Assembly: GCF_910589235.1 (NCBI RefSeq)
Contig: NC_060979.1
Coordinates: 1,990,987-2,054,986 of the forward strand
DNA: 64,000 nt
Direction: 5' to 3'
Source: Vespa crabro
Taxonomy: Eukaryota; Arthropoda; Insecta; Hymenoptera; Vespidae
Each line of letters starts with the position of its first letter. The stretch's first letter is position 1. The notes under the pieces are model-generated. The model ran no database searches. It worked only from the letters and a program-made list of their open reading frames with translations, and was not told where the DNA came from. Shown piece by piece: positions 10,901 to 22,505 of this stretch. Made by a program: the position numbers and the translations under genes.

Positions 10901-11986
10901 GACGAATAATAATCCAACTAACATAAATAATTTTCTTTTTATTATAATATTATTAAATCTCTCAAAACTAATGTTCCACTCTTTATAGGATGTATTACTT
11001 AAAGAAGGCAAACGTTATTTTTTATTTTTTTTTTTTTTTCTAAATTTATTCTTGACAAATATTCGGAACAATGGTTCCATTATTTCAAAAGGAATAGAAA
11101 CTATAGAATAGTTCGAAAGTATGATTATTTTTTTTTTTTCTTTCAAGAATGTTTCTTTTATTTATCTTTTTTTTTTCTTTCATGAGATTTCAAGAATATC
11201 GAAATTCTTTTTCTTTTCTTCTTCTTTTTTTTTTTTCTTTTTTTTTTTTTAAACGAGTTTTCAATATTTCGATTCTTTTCTTGTTATATTTCGAACAAAA
11301 ATTATTCGATTGTTTTTATTTCTATGGAACTAAAAAAATATCTCATTCTGTTCTAAATTCAAAAAGAAAAAAAAAAAAAACATAAAAAAAACAAAAAAAA
11401 AGAAGCACTACAGAAACTTGAAAATGATTAAAGGATTTGAAAAAAAAAAAAATATTTGAATAGTTTTAAAGCAACTGAAAAAAAGTCATTGTTTTTTTTT
11501 CTTCCTTCTTTGATAGATCTTAGAAAAAATGTTCGATGAAAATATTGAGTTGCAAATTTATCGTCATATATATTTTTTTTTTTTAAATGTATATATATGT
11601 AAAGGATTATTTATCAATCTTATGTAACATAAGTTGAACAACAAAATAAACAGGAGATTACGTTAACTTGCAAAATAGTAATTTCATGCATAAATATTTC
11701 AAGGGCATATTTAATTATCCTAAAATAAATGTTATCGTAAAAAAATTACATAAAGTTAATTAAATTTAAGAGATATTAAATAGACATTAAGAAGTAGAAT
11801 ATTTCTAAAAAAAAAAAAAAAAAAAAAAAAAGCATTAAAACAACTGCGTTTATTCGTATAATTAATAAGTAATAACAAAAAAAAAAGGGGGGGGGGGAGA
11901 AAAAAGACAAGACAATTAATAATAATCCATTTAAATGACATTAAGCATAATTACAAACGATCATATTATATTTTTCATTATCAAAA

Positions 11987-12412
11987 TCATTGCAAGCTAT
12001 ACAATACCATAGCAAAAGAAAATGAGTTCCGCATTAACTAGTAAGGAAAATTACGATTAGTATATTGCGTTTAATTGTTATATCGTGGTTGTATATAATA
12101 AAAAAATATTTTACCGTAGCAAACATGTCATGGGATACAACAATAGCACCCCTCACCGATAAATTGCATGGTCTCATGCTTCTCATTATCAAAAAGAGTA
12201 ACAAATTTTGCGTCTTCAAAGATAACGAATAAAATGGAATTTGACAGCTGTAAAAAATTAATATCCCTCATATAACACATGTTTATGTATTCGGTTAATA
12301 GAAAATAATTTCTGATTAATTTCTTAAGTTCGTCCGATTTCGACAAATATGATAAAGCTCCAATTTTTTTGAGCTTTCATTTATATTCTGTAATATTTAT
12401 TTAATTATATAT

Positions 12413-12452
<40 letters not shown>

Positions 12453-14172
12453 ATTCAATATGAAATGAAAACCATATGAAATTATTGGACCATTCTTGGT
12501 GAAATAAAAATACCTACAATATTTTAAATACGTTGGCGTTGTGGTTTATTATATTTTGTCCGAGATAAAAGTAAACGTATATTACGAAAAAAGATGAAAT
12601 AACATAGAAGAATTTTGTTAATCCTTCGGTCTTATTAAGAGTTAGAGAAATGATCTGAAATAACTAAAAACAAATTTCTTGATTTTTCTCGATAAGGGAT
12701 GTATAATTTTATATTCAATTCTCTTTTTGTTACTTATATATATATATATATATATAATAAAATATTTACGTAAAAATAATCAAGCAGAATATATGTAAAT
12801 CCAAAAAATTCTTCGAACAGATGAATTCCTTCGTAAAATGATTTCATTAAATCAATAAATCTTGAATGATATCAAAAAGAGAAATATTATAATATTAGTA
12901 TTTGGAAATTCGTAAATATTAAAAATAATAAAAACGTGAGTCACGTAATAAGAGATACATACTCGATCGTGTTATGATAAAAATTTATGATATGGATTAT
13001 CCATTCTCTTTCATCGATTTTTACACTTTTATTATTCATATAATAGAAACTTTGTTGATTCTTTACAAATCTTTCAATTACTTTCCATCTAAAATAAATA
13101 AATAATAATCTCCAAAAAACATTAATAGTGAAAATTATTTTTCTCCTGCACCATGCGTATATCGTTGCAATTGATTTACTTACTGGACGATGGTAAGAAG
13201 TGCACAAGCATGCTGTACAACTGCTATAAACATGGAATAGTTAGCAATCCCTACATTGCACGCGATTAATATAATTATAGATTCGATTGTAAACCCGATG
13301 TAATAAAGCATTCGGTTGTACATAATAGAGTCAACACGAATTGGTAATATTAATTCCGTTTCACTTATATCACCAGAAACATACCGAAAAACACTTAACA
13401 ATGATGGAAATATCAAAAATACAATATAAAGATAAAAGGAAACTGTAAAGGAAAAAAGCACTAATGAAAATTAATCAATGAATTTTTATAAACCCTTTTG
13501 TTACTCTCCATATTGTGTATTCATTTACTTGCGATTGTTAATGTACAAAGTCTACTAATTTCAGCATATTTCTTCAGTACCACTAGTTCTGGTTTGTTTG
13601 CTAGGTCATCCCAATCGGACTTGATACGAGAAAAAATTTTCTTCATCTGAAATTATTACATAGTTATGTTAAATTAATTATTATAACGATAGAAACATAT
13701 GTCGTTTAGAGTAAAAAACCAAAAAATAAGAGGAAAAATTGGTTTTCACGTAGAACGGACAGTTCTATTATTCAACAATAGATTGCAATAGCAAGATGCG
13801 AAGCATAATGTAGGCAAGGTCGTTTCCAGTAATTTGGCGATCAATATTAATTCTTTTTCAGAAATGAAGAAAAAATGAATCTAAAAGAAAAAAAGAAAAA
13901 TAATATTTAAACTTAGATAATTATATGTCAAAGTATTGAATCCATTCTCTGAATTATTCATTATATACAAAAATTGCATAAATGAATAGTACATAAATTA
14001 ATTCAACTATGATTACATGTACGAATATTCCAAAAGCTAGAGTGAAATTAATAAAACAAATGTGAATTATATTCTTAGATGACGTCTTTTGGCATAATCC
14101 AATTAAACGAAAAAATTGAAGATTTAGTGTGTAATACTCATTTTCGACATAATCTTCCTCCTTCGAAACCAT
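11987..14172 (-). CDS. Odorant receptor C, nine exons, intact
   Basis: Predicted odorant receptor of 399 residues. Exons: 14172-14017, 13880-13761, 13646-13529, 13442-13184, 13088-12963, 12860-12770, 12663-12518, 12247-12115, 12037-11987. The start is MVSKEEDYVENEYY. A longer frame upstream in the same phase is not used by any paralogue, so I took the internal Met that aligns with the others. Exon 1 is one codon shorter (LCQKTS where A has LWQSQTS) and its donor is the weak GTAATC. Exon 4 reads FPSLLSVFRYVSGDISETE and ends in HACALLTIVQ. The C-terminus is SFSFAMVLYSLQ. Exons 5-9 are almost identical to gene B, while exons 1-4 are C's own. The membrane receptor role is inferred from family membership. 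Confidence 0.9.
12414..12450. repeat. TA microsatellite in intron 7 of gene C
   Basis: Duplicate of the repeat at 7371-7409, a few bases shorter. Confidence 0.9.
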
Positions 14173-14421
14173 ATTGCCGTCTGTTGCTGCTCTCCAACAT
14201 CGATTGTCTTCAACCCTACGCAAGCGTATCATCATTTACTATTCTAATCATCCCTTTTCCAATGGACACTTAATAATTCAATTCGATTCAACGCTGAGAA
14301 ATTTGTTTGAAATAAAAAATAGCATATTCCCGTAAAATGATTCCGTATTTCTTATGGCTTTCTTTTTTTAGCCGATCGATACTATAAAATTTAACATATG
14401 TTTCTTATCCTAGCTATCATG

Positions 14422-14570
14422 TCATTTTCTTACCCTTTCTTTGCATTACAAAGTACTTCAACCCTTCTACCGCAGGAGCATGCGCGTTGCGAATCCACCC
14501 CTTCGGACCGCCTCATTCTGACGCAGTTCACTTTCGTCGCTCGACCTTGACGGACGTATCGTACACTTCA
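14422..14570 (-). promoter_or_regulatory. OR promoter module of gene C
   Basis: GCATGCGC is at 14478-14485, 306 bp from the start codon. ATGCAAAG lies on the gene-proximal side. The block and the following 0.6 kb are nearly identical to the upstream regions of E and F. Confidence 0.65.
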
Positions 14571-15516
14571 ATAAAATAAAGTTTAAGTATTTGACGCGTT
14601 GACGATATAGTGTTATCACTTGTATGTTAACTATCGGATAACAAATATTTGTTAAATATTAATATCTATTTAAACGAGTTTTCGTTTGTTCATATAAACA
14701 AATGCCACTCAAACCAGATCAGCATTATTATTCTATTAATCGGGAAAATATTTACCATAACAATTCTTATCAATTCAATTTTTGGAATTTTTTGGAAACA
14801 GAAAAGATTGGCAAGAATTTTTCATGTATTCATATCATATTATAAAAGAACACAGATAATAATAATTATTCCATGTTCTTTATTTCCCTCTTATATAATA
14901 TATACATACACGTGTACACGCATATACGGGATGTATGTCAGTAAACAGATTGTCAATTAAATTCGTTGCAATTGACTATATTGTCACGAAAGTTTATCAA
15001 CAAGAATTTTCGAAGTTCTAATTCAATCTGTATATCAATACGATTTTGTTAATCACGTTTTTCTCAAGTTACGAAGCTTAATATACATTTTTTTAGCTTG
15101 TAATAGATGCTTGTAATCTTTTTATTTTTTTTTGCATATTTTTATAACAACACTAATATTCAGTTCATATCATATCTGACCAATGTTCACCGATATTTAT
15201 TATTATTATTATTATTATTATATTCTATTTAAATTCGTCAATTTTTTTCTTTCATTATTTTTTTTTTTTAATAAAAATTAATTTTTCGAACCTGTATTAT
15301 TTGTCACGAAGGCACAGACGTTCTATAATCACGAAAAGAGGAAATACTAAAAAAACAAATTAGAATGTGAAATAAATTTTCCATTGTAGAAATTAATTTC
15401 TTATAATTACAAACTGCTAACAACAAAGCAACAATTATATAACAATTTATTAACATAACGCATTCAATAATCCAATACAATGACCAAATACCATATACTA
15501 TCCTCTTCGTTTAAGT
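14571..15516. other. Intergenic C-D
   Basis: Upstream sequence of C shared with E and F, including a plus-strand reading frame at 14649-14960 that I do not accept as a gene. A short TTA repeat lies near 15197-15221, where E and F have long ones. The minus-strand AATAAA at 15446-15451 may serve gene D. Confidence 0.5.
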
Positions 15517-17750
15517 TCATTGCAAATTGAACAATACCGTAGCGAAAGAAAATGAATGTGTCATTGACTGTTATAAAAGGATTCAATAATTAGGAGATGT
15601 TAAAGAGCAATATCTATTTTTAATAAGTAGTTTACCGTTGCAAACGTATCATGAGATACCACTATCGTACCCATCACCGATAAACTGCACTGTCTCATGC
15701 TTTTCATTATCAAAAGGGGTAACAATTTTTGTGTTTTCAATGATAACGAATAAAACGGAATTTGGCATCTGTAAAAATTAATATCGTTTAATATAATACA
15801 TATTTACATTATTTGGGAAAATTGATTCATCGAGTAATAGAAAATAATTTTTTGATTGATCCTTAAATTCGTACGGTTTCAACAAATATGAAAAAATATG
15901 TCAAATTTATTATTTTCACCAAATAATTAGAGAATTACTTCAATTCGCATCATGCGCTCTTTGGAGTTTAAATGCTGCATTAAAATAAGTCAGAAAAAAA
16001 AATTATATTTGTGCTATTTCAATTTAATGATTTAATGAGCCATAATAAACGAGCTATATAATAAATATATTTGATATATAATGGAAACAGTAAGAACTTA
16101 ATGGAAACATCTTGGCAACAAAGAAATACCTACAATATTATAAATACATTAACGTTGTGGTCTATCAGTTGTTGTGAAAGGTAGGAGTAAACAAATATTA
16201 CGAATAAAGAACCAATAATGTATAGGAGCTTTGCAATTACATCGGTCCAATTAAGAGTCCAAGTAAATATCTGAAATAACTAAGAAAAAATTTCTCGACA
16301 CTTTTTGATACGGATTCTATATTTAAAAATTAAATTTCTTCTTAATATTCCTAAACATTACTTACGTAAAAATAATCAACCAGAATAAATATAAACCACA
16401 AAAATTCTTCGAAAAGATGAATGAATTCGTAAAAAGATTTTAATAAATCGACAAATCTTGAAAGAAATCAAGAAAGAAATTCTGTATTATCAATATTTAA
16501 TCAATTGTCAATTTTGTAAACAATAAATACGTGATCACGTAAAATCAGATACAAACTCGATCGCGTGTTTATAGAATTTTATGACAGCAACTATTCATTC
16601 CTTTTCATTTAATAATTCACTCTGAACATTGGCATAATAGGAGTTAGGTGGACTTTTTTCAAATCTTTCTTTTACCCTCCATCTAAAATAAATCATCGAT
16701 AATAAACCGGAAGAAAGAAACTGTAATAGTGAAAATATTTTTTCTCTTTGAATATATTTATATAGTAATGATTGATTTACGTACTGAACGATGGTAAGAA
16801 GTGCACAAGCATGCTGTATAATTGCAATAAACATGGAATAATTAGCAATTCCTATTGTGCACACGATCGATATAGTTACGTATTCGGTTGTAAGCCCGAT
16901 ATAATAAAGCATTCGGTTTTTCATGAAATAATCAATATGAATTGGTAATATTAATTCAGTTTCATCTATAGAACCAATGACGTAACGAAACAGACATAAC
17001 AATGATGGAAATATCAAAAATACAATATAAAGAGAAAAAGAGACTGTAAGGGAATAAAGCACTAATGAAAATTAATTAATAAATATTTTCTAACACATTC
17101 TGATACTCCGTATATAATGTTATACACTTACTTGAAATTTTTATAGTACAAAGTCTACTAATTTCAGCATATTTCTTCAGTATCACTAATTCTGGTTTGT
17201 TCGCTAATTCATCCCAATCGGATTTCATACGATAAAGTATTTTCTTCATCTGAAATTAGTACATAGTAATGTTAAACGATAAAAGCGTAAGTCATTAAGA
17301 TTAAACAGAGATGTAATTAATTTCCATCCACTACGGACAATATTATTATTGAACAATATGTTATAGTAACAGAAACCAAAGGATAATGTAGGCAAGATTG
17401 TTTCCAATAATTTGGCGATTAACGTTAATTTTCTTTCAGACATGAAGAGGAAATAAATCTAAAGGAAGAAATAAAAAATATTATTTATAATTGATAAATA
17501 ATATATGATAGTATTGAATATATTCATTGTATAATTTATTATATTTCAGAATTTTATAAATATATTGTAAACAAATCAATTGAATGACAAATACCTGTTC
17601 CAATAATGCAAAAACTAGCATAAAATTAATTACAACAATATAAATTTTATTCTTAAATGACGTCCGTTGGAATAATCCAATTAGACGAAAAAATAGACGA
17701 TTGTAAGTATAATATTCGTTGTCGATATAAACTTCCTCGTTTGATAACAT
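15517..17750 (-). pseudogene. Odorant receptor D, single nonsense codon in exon 5
   Basis: All nine exons and splice sites of an OR are present: 17750-17595, 17458-17339, 17249-17132, 17043-16785, 16682-16557, 16456-16366, 16279-16134, 15768-15636, 15567-15517. They would give 399 residues. At 16595-16597 the invariant Trp of the exon 5 E-W-(I/L/M) motif is TGA, so translation stops after 246 codons and the C-terminal membrane segments are lost. Paralogues F and G have TGG at the same place. No other break was found, and the promoter module is intact. The loss therefore looks recent, and the allele may be polymorphic. Exons 2-3 and 5 are nearly identical to F, and exons 6-7 to G. The C-terminus would be SFSFATVLFNLQ. 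A sequencing error or translational readthrough cannot be excluded. Confidence 0.85.
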
Positions 17751-17998
17751 ATTGACGACTATTATAGCTCTCTAAAATCTACTCAGTTCAACCCCACGTA
17801 GACGTATCTTTATTAATTATTCTAATGATTCCTATTCAAGGGAATACTTAATAATTCAAGTAGATACGACATTCAGAAATTTTCTTGAAATAAAGAATAG
17901 AAAATTACCATAAAATATCTTGAATGTTCTTATGGCATTCTTCCTTCAGTCGTTCAATACCATATAATTTAACACATGTATCTCAACCCAGGTATTAT

Positions 17999-18149
17999 GT
18001 CAATTTTCATATCCCTTCTTTGCATTGTAAAGTACTCTAAACCTTCTTCCACAGGAGCATGCGCGTTGCGAACCAACCCCTTTGGACCGCCTCATTCTGA
18101 CGCAGTTTAATTTCATCGCTCGAACACGACGGACGCGTCGTCCACTTCA
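17999..18149 (-). promoter_or_regulatory. OR promoter module of gene D
   Basis: GCATGCGC is at 18057-18064, 307 bp upstream of the start codon. ATGCAAAG is present on the gene side, and the distal GGGGTGAGTCAATTAAA is at about 18259-18275. The module shows no decay although the coding region has a stop. Confidence 0.65.
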
Positions 18150-18823
18150 ACAGATATAAACATTAATTAATACTTTTTATCATTTACACGTTGTTCCAAA
18201 TATGTACGATCATAGTTAACATTAACCGATCGTTCTTCCATAAGTGCGCGTGAAAGTACGGGGTGAGTCAATTAAAAAAATCTAGTATATTAAATATGTT
18301 CGAAAATTTGAATCAATGAAAAAAAAAATACTATCCAAGTAACATCCTATTATGAAATATTAATTATATTTTAATTGTTATGACCTACCTAAAAAACATT
18401 TATATCTTTATAAACTCATGTTCAGTAATTGTTCTGTTGTAAAATAATTTAAATGTATATGTAAAATATTTTGGAAGAAAAAAATATTTCCTTGGTATAT
18501 ACGTACAAAATTTCACGAACATCCCACTGTATTAAAGATATTTACATGTCACACGTAGAAGGTCGTGTAAATATTCAAACAGTATTCTGTCATTAGAAAA
18601 TATATTTGAAAAATATACAGTCATTAAAAAATATACATTGAAACAATTCTCCTGAAATTGGCTAATGATAAAAGATATTAAATAGAGATCCAAAAATGTT
18701 ATATGGCAATAAACAAGTGGTATTTATTCATATAACAACAACTAATTACATATAACTTTATAGTATTCCTATGATCGCAATACATTATGATCATCAATTA
18801 TATCATATCTGTTACTATTAAAT
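18150..18823. other. Intergenic D-E
   Basis: Only about 0.7 kb separates E's stop codon from D's promoter module. The part from about 18478 resembles the region 3' of gene A. A minus-strand AATAAA is at 18723-18728. No other feature was seen. Confidence 0.5.
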
Positions 18824-21112
18824 TCATTGCAGATTATACAATACCATAGCGAAAGAAAATAACTTACTGATACCCTAGAAAGAAAGATTTCAATTAGTAT
18901 ATGGTATTTAGTTGATGTTATAGATATATAATGATTCAGAAAATATTTCACTTTTGCGAATAAATCATGGGATATATACACTGCCCCCATCAGGGATATA
19001 CCGCAAATTCTCATGCTATACATTGTCGAGAAGAGTAACAATTTTTGGTTTCTCAATGATAACGAATAAAATGGAAATTGGCAACTGTAAAAATTAATAT
19101 CGCACATATATTAAATATCTACATATTCGGGAAAATTAATCGGTAGGATAATTGATAATAATTTTTTATCTATCCTTAAGATCGTGCAGTCTCGACCAAT
19201 AATGAAAAAAGTAAGATTTATCATTATCGCCAAATGAAAAGTTAAAATTCGAGATTTTGTTCAATTCGTGGTCCATGTAGGTGCAGACGATGGACCGGAA
19301 TCTATCAAAAATGAAATTATATTTATTCTGTCACCTTTTCATAATATAATATAACAAAGTCAACGAGTAATCAATTATACATATGTTCAAGATGAAATTG
19401 AAACCACACGAAATTATTGGACCGGTCATAATGTAATAACAATACCTACAATATTAAAAATACGTTATCATTGTGATCCATTAAATTTTGAGCGACGTAA
19501 GTATAAATGTATATTACAAACATAGAACAAACTATATACAAGAGCTTCTCAATTCCTTCGATTCGGTTTAGGGTAAAGGACAATATTTGAAATAACTGAA
19601 AACAAATTTCTCAATAATTCACGTTACGGAGTATATTTTTGAAAATTAAATTTCTTTTAAATATCTACGAATATGCATATATTTTGCAACTTACGTAAAA
19701 ATAATCTACAAGAATAAATGTAAACGACAATAACGCCGCGAGTATTTGAACGGATTCGTAAAAAGATTTTAGTAAATCGACAAACCTTGATAGAAATCAA
19801 AAACAAAAATATGTATTATTAACATTTAATATATTGTTAATTTCATAAATAATGAACCCGTACGTTCGTAAAATAAAATACAAACTCGATCGTGCTTTTA
19901 TAGAATTTTATTAGATTGACTATCCATCCGTTTTCCTCGGCTAATTCACATTGAACATTGACATTATAAGAATTATGTGAATGTTGTTTGTATTTATGTT
20001 TAACTCTCCATCTAAAATGAATCCATAATATAATGTAAAAATACGTAATAATGAAAAGATTTTTTCTCTTGCAGTATACTTATATCGCCATGATTGATTT
20101 ACTTACTGGACAATCGAGAAAAGTGCACATGCATGTTGTACAACTGCTATAAACATGGAATAATTAGCAATTCCCACCGTGCACGTGATTAATATATATA
20201 TACATTCAGTTGTAAATCCGATATAATAAAGCATTTGGTTTTTCAAGAAATAGTCAGCACGAATTGGTAATATTAATTCCTTTTCACTTATATCACCAGA
20301 AACATACCGGAACAAACTTAACAATGATGGAAATATCAAAATTACGATATAAATATAAAAGCAGACTGTAAGGGAAAAAGCACAAATGAAAATAAATTAA
20401 TAGATTTCTAGAACATATTTATATTTTCCGTATATACAATGTATGCACACACCTACTATTATTATTGTACAAATTCTGCTAATTTCAGCATATTTTTTCA
20501 TTATCATTAGTTCTGGTTCGCCTGCTAGGTCATCCCAATCGGACTTGATACGACAAAGAATTTTCTTCATCTGAATATATTACATAGCTATGTTAAATTA
20601 ATAATTATAATGTTGGAAACAAGTGTAGTTTAGAAAAAAAAAAAAAACAAAAAAAAAGAGAATAAGAGGAAAAATTTGTTTTCACGTAAAACGGACAACT
20701 CTATCATTCAACAATAGATTGCAATAGCAACAGCTGAAGCATAGAGTAGGCAAAAGCGTTTCCAGTAATTTGGCGATCGACATTAAATTTCTTTCTGCCG
20801 TGAACAAAACTTGTATCTAATAGAACAAGTACAAAATATTATTTATACTTGCTACATAAATATGTCATATTATTAAATAAATTCAGCCCATAGTTTACTA
20901 TGTTCAAATGTTGTATAAATGAATGAAACCTTAATTAATTCAACGATGCTTACCTGCCCGATTGTTGCAAATGCTAGTACTAAATTAATGAAATAAATAT
21001 AAATTATGTTTTTAGACGACGTCTGACTTTGCCACAATCCAATTAAACGAAAAAATATACGATTCATAGTGTAATACTCGTTGTCAATATAATCTTCCTT
21101 CTTCGAAAGCAT
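18824..21112 (-). CDS. Odorant receptor E, nine exons, intact
   Basis: Predicted odorant receptor of 400 residues. Exons: 21112-20954, 20816-20697, 20570-20453, 20365-20107, 20011-19886, 19785-19695, 19595-19450, 19084-18952, 18874-18824. It is the sister of gene A over the whole coding region (MLSKKEDYIDNEYYTMNR at the start, AERNLMSIAKLLETLL in exon 2, SLMGAVYISHDLF in exon 8). At the start of exon 7 the usual CAG has become CAA, so the downstream of the two tandem acceptors is gone. The upstream acceptor, 9 nt away, keeps the frame and reads it as Leu-Phe-Gln. The C-terminus is FSFAMVLYNLQ. The upstream region is unlike A's but nearly identical to those of C and F, which suggests exchange of promoter regions. 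Confidence 0.9.
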
Positions 21113-21358
21113 AATGACGTATGTTGGGGACGTCCTACATCAATTGTCTTCAACCCCACGCAGGCGTACGTTTATTAATTATTCTAATCATCCCTTTAGC
21201 AGTGATCACTTAATAATTCAATTTGATTCAAAGCCAAGAAATTTTCTTGAAATAAAAATAGCATATTCTCATAAAATGATTCCGTAGTTTTTATGGCTTT
21301 CTTTTTTTAGCCGTTCGATACTATAGAATTTAACATATGTTTCTCTTCCTAGCTGTCA

Positions 21359-21509
21359 TGTTATTATCTTACCCTTTATTTGCATTATAAAGTACTTCAA
21401 CCCTTCTACCGCAGGAGCATGCGCGTTGCGAATCCACCCCTTCGGACCGCCTCATTCTCACGTAGTTCACTTTCGTCGCTCGACCTTGACGGACGTATCG
21501 TACACTTCA
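21359..21509 (-). promoter_or_regulatory. OR promoter module of gene E
   Basis: GCATGCGC is at 21417-21424, 305 bp from the start codon. ATGCAAA is present. From about 21395 the sequence is nearly the same as the C and F upstream regions. Confidence 0.65.
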
Positions 21510-22131
21510 ATAAAATAAAGTTTAAGTATTTGACGCGTTGACGATATAGTGTTACCACTTGTATGTTAACTATCGGATAACAAATATTTGTTAAATATTA
21601 ACATCTATTTTAACGAGTCTTCGTTTGTTCATATAAACAAATGTCACTTAAACCAGGTCAGCATTAATTTTCTATTAATCAGAAAAATGTTTACTATAAC
21701 AATTCTTATCAATTCAATTTTTGGAATTTTTTGGAAACAGAAAAGATTGGCAAGAATTTTTCATGTATTCATATCATATTATAAAAGAACACAGATAATA
21801 ATAATTATTCCATGTACTTTATTTCCCTCTTACATAATATATACATACACGTGTATACGCATATACAGGATGTATGTCAGTAAACAGATTGTCAATTAAA
21901 TTCGTTGCAATTGACTATATTGTCACGAAAGTTTATCAACAAGAATTTTCGAAGTTCTAATTCAATCTGTATATCAATACGATTTTGTTAATCACGTTTT
22001 TCTCAAGTTACGAAGCTTAATATACATTTTTTAGCTTGTAATAGATGCTTGTAATCTTTTTATTTTTTTTTGCATATTTTTATAACAACACTAATATTCA
22101 GTTCATATCATATCTGACCAATGTTCACCGA

Positions 22132-22217
<86 letters not shown>

Positions 22218-22505
22218 GTTATGTTCTGTTTAAATACTTCACTGTTTTCTGCCATTATTTTTTATTTTAATAAAAATCATGGCAGAAAAAAACACCATTC
22301 ATTATTGCCAAGACACAGACGTTCGACATTCGCAAACAAAAAATACTAAAAATACAAATTGGAATGTGGAATTAATTTTCTATTACAGAAATTAATTTAC
22401 ATAATTATCAGTGCTACCATAAAAACAATTATATTTCATTACTACAACTCATTCTATAATGCAATACAATGACCAAATATTATATACAATTATCTTCGAT
22501 TGTAT
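21510..22505. other. Intergenic E-F with TTA repeat
   Basis: Upstream DNA homologous to that of C and F, then a TTA microsatellite at 22135-22219, then about 280 bp before F's stop codon. The frame at 21588-21899 is the shared non-coding conservation, not a gene. Confidence 0.5.
22135..22219. repeat. TTA microsatellite
   Basis: About 28 TTA units with two late interruptions. The homologous site near C has only a few units, and the one near F is 25765-25842, so it expanded within the family of copied upstream regions. Confidence 0.9.

Larger units (their letters stand above)
9546..11986. other. Intergenic B-C, duplicate of A-B
   Basis: Near-identical copy of 4491-6941, with a MITE dimer, promoter relic and homopolymer tracts of slightly different lengths. 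No OR exon found. The minus-strand AATAAA at 11849-11854 is the candidate poly(A) signal of gene C. Confidence 0.6.
8131..13171. repeat. Tandem segmental duplication, unit 2 (5041 bp)
   Basis: Second copy of 3076-8130. It contains exons 4-1 of gene B, B's promoter, the B-C intergenic region with its MITE dimer and promoter relic, and exons 9-5 of gene C. It is 14 bp shorter than unit 1, mainly through mononucleotide and TA-repeat length changes. The ends coincide with the exon 4 donors of B and C. Confidence 0.9.

Noticed and set aside
13954..14235. Upstream in-frame Met extending gene C by 21 residues
   Set aside because: The extension has no counterpart in any paralogue. The internal Met at 14172 aligns with all other starts.
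14649..14960. 103-residue plus-strand frame conserved at 21588-21899 and 25217-25528
   Set aside because: It lies in upstream DNA that is nearly identical overall at the three loci. Changes are not concentrated at third positions, so I see no coding constraint.
22045..22233. Leu-rich frame over the TTA repeat, also 25675-25947
   Set aside because: Translation of a trinucleotide microsatellite.
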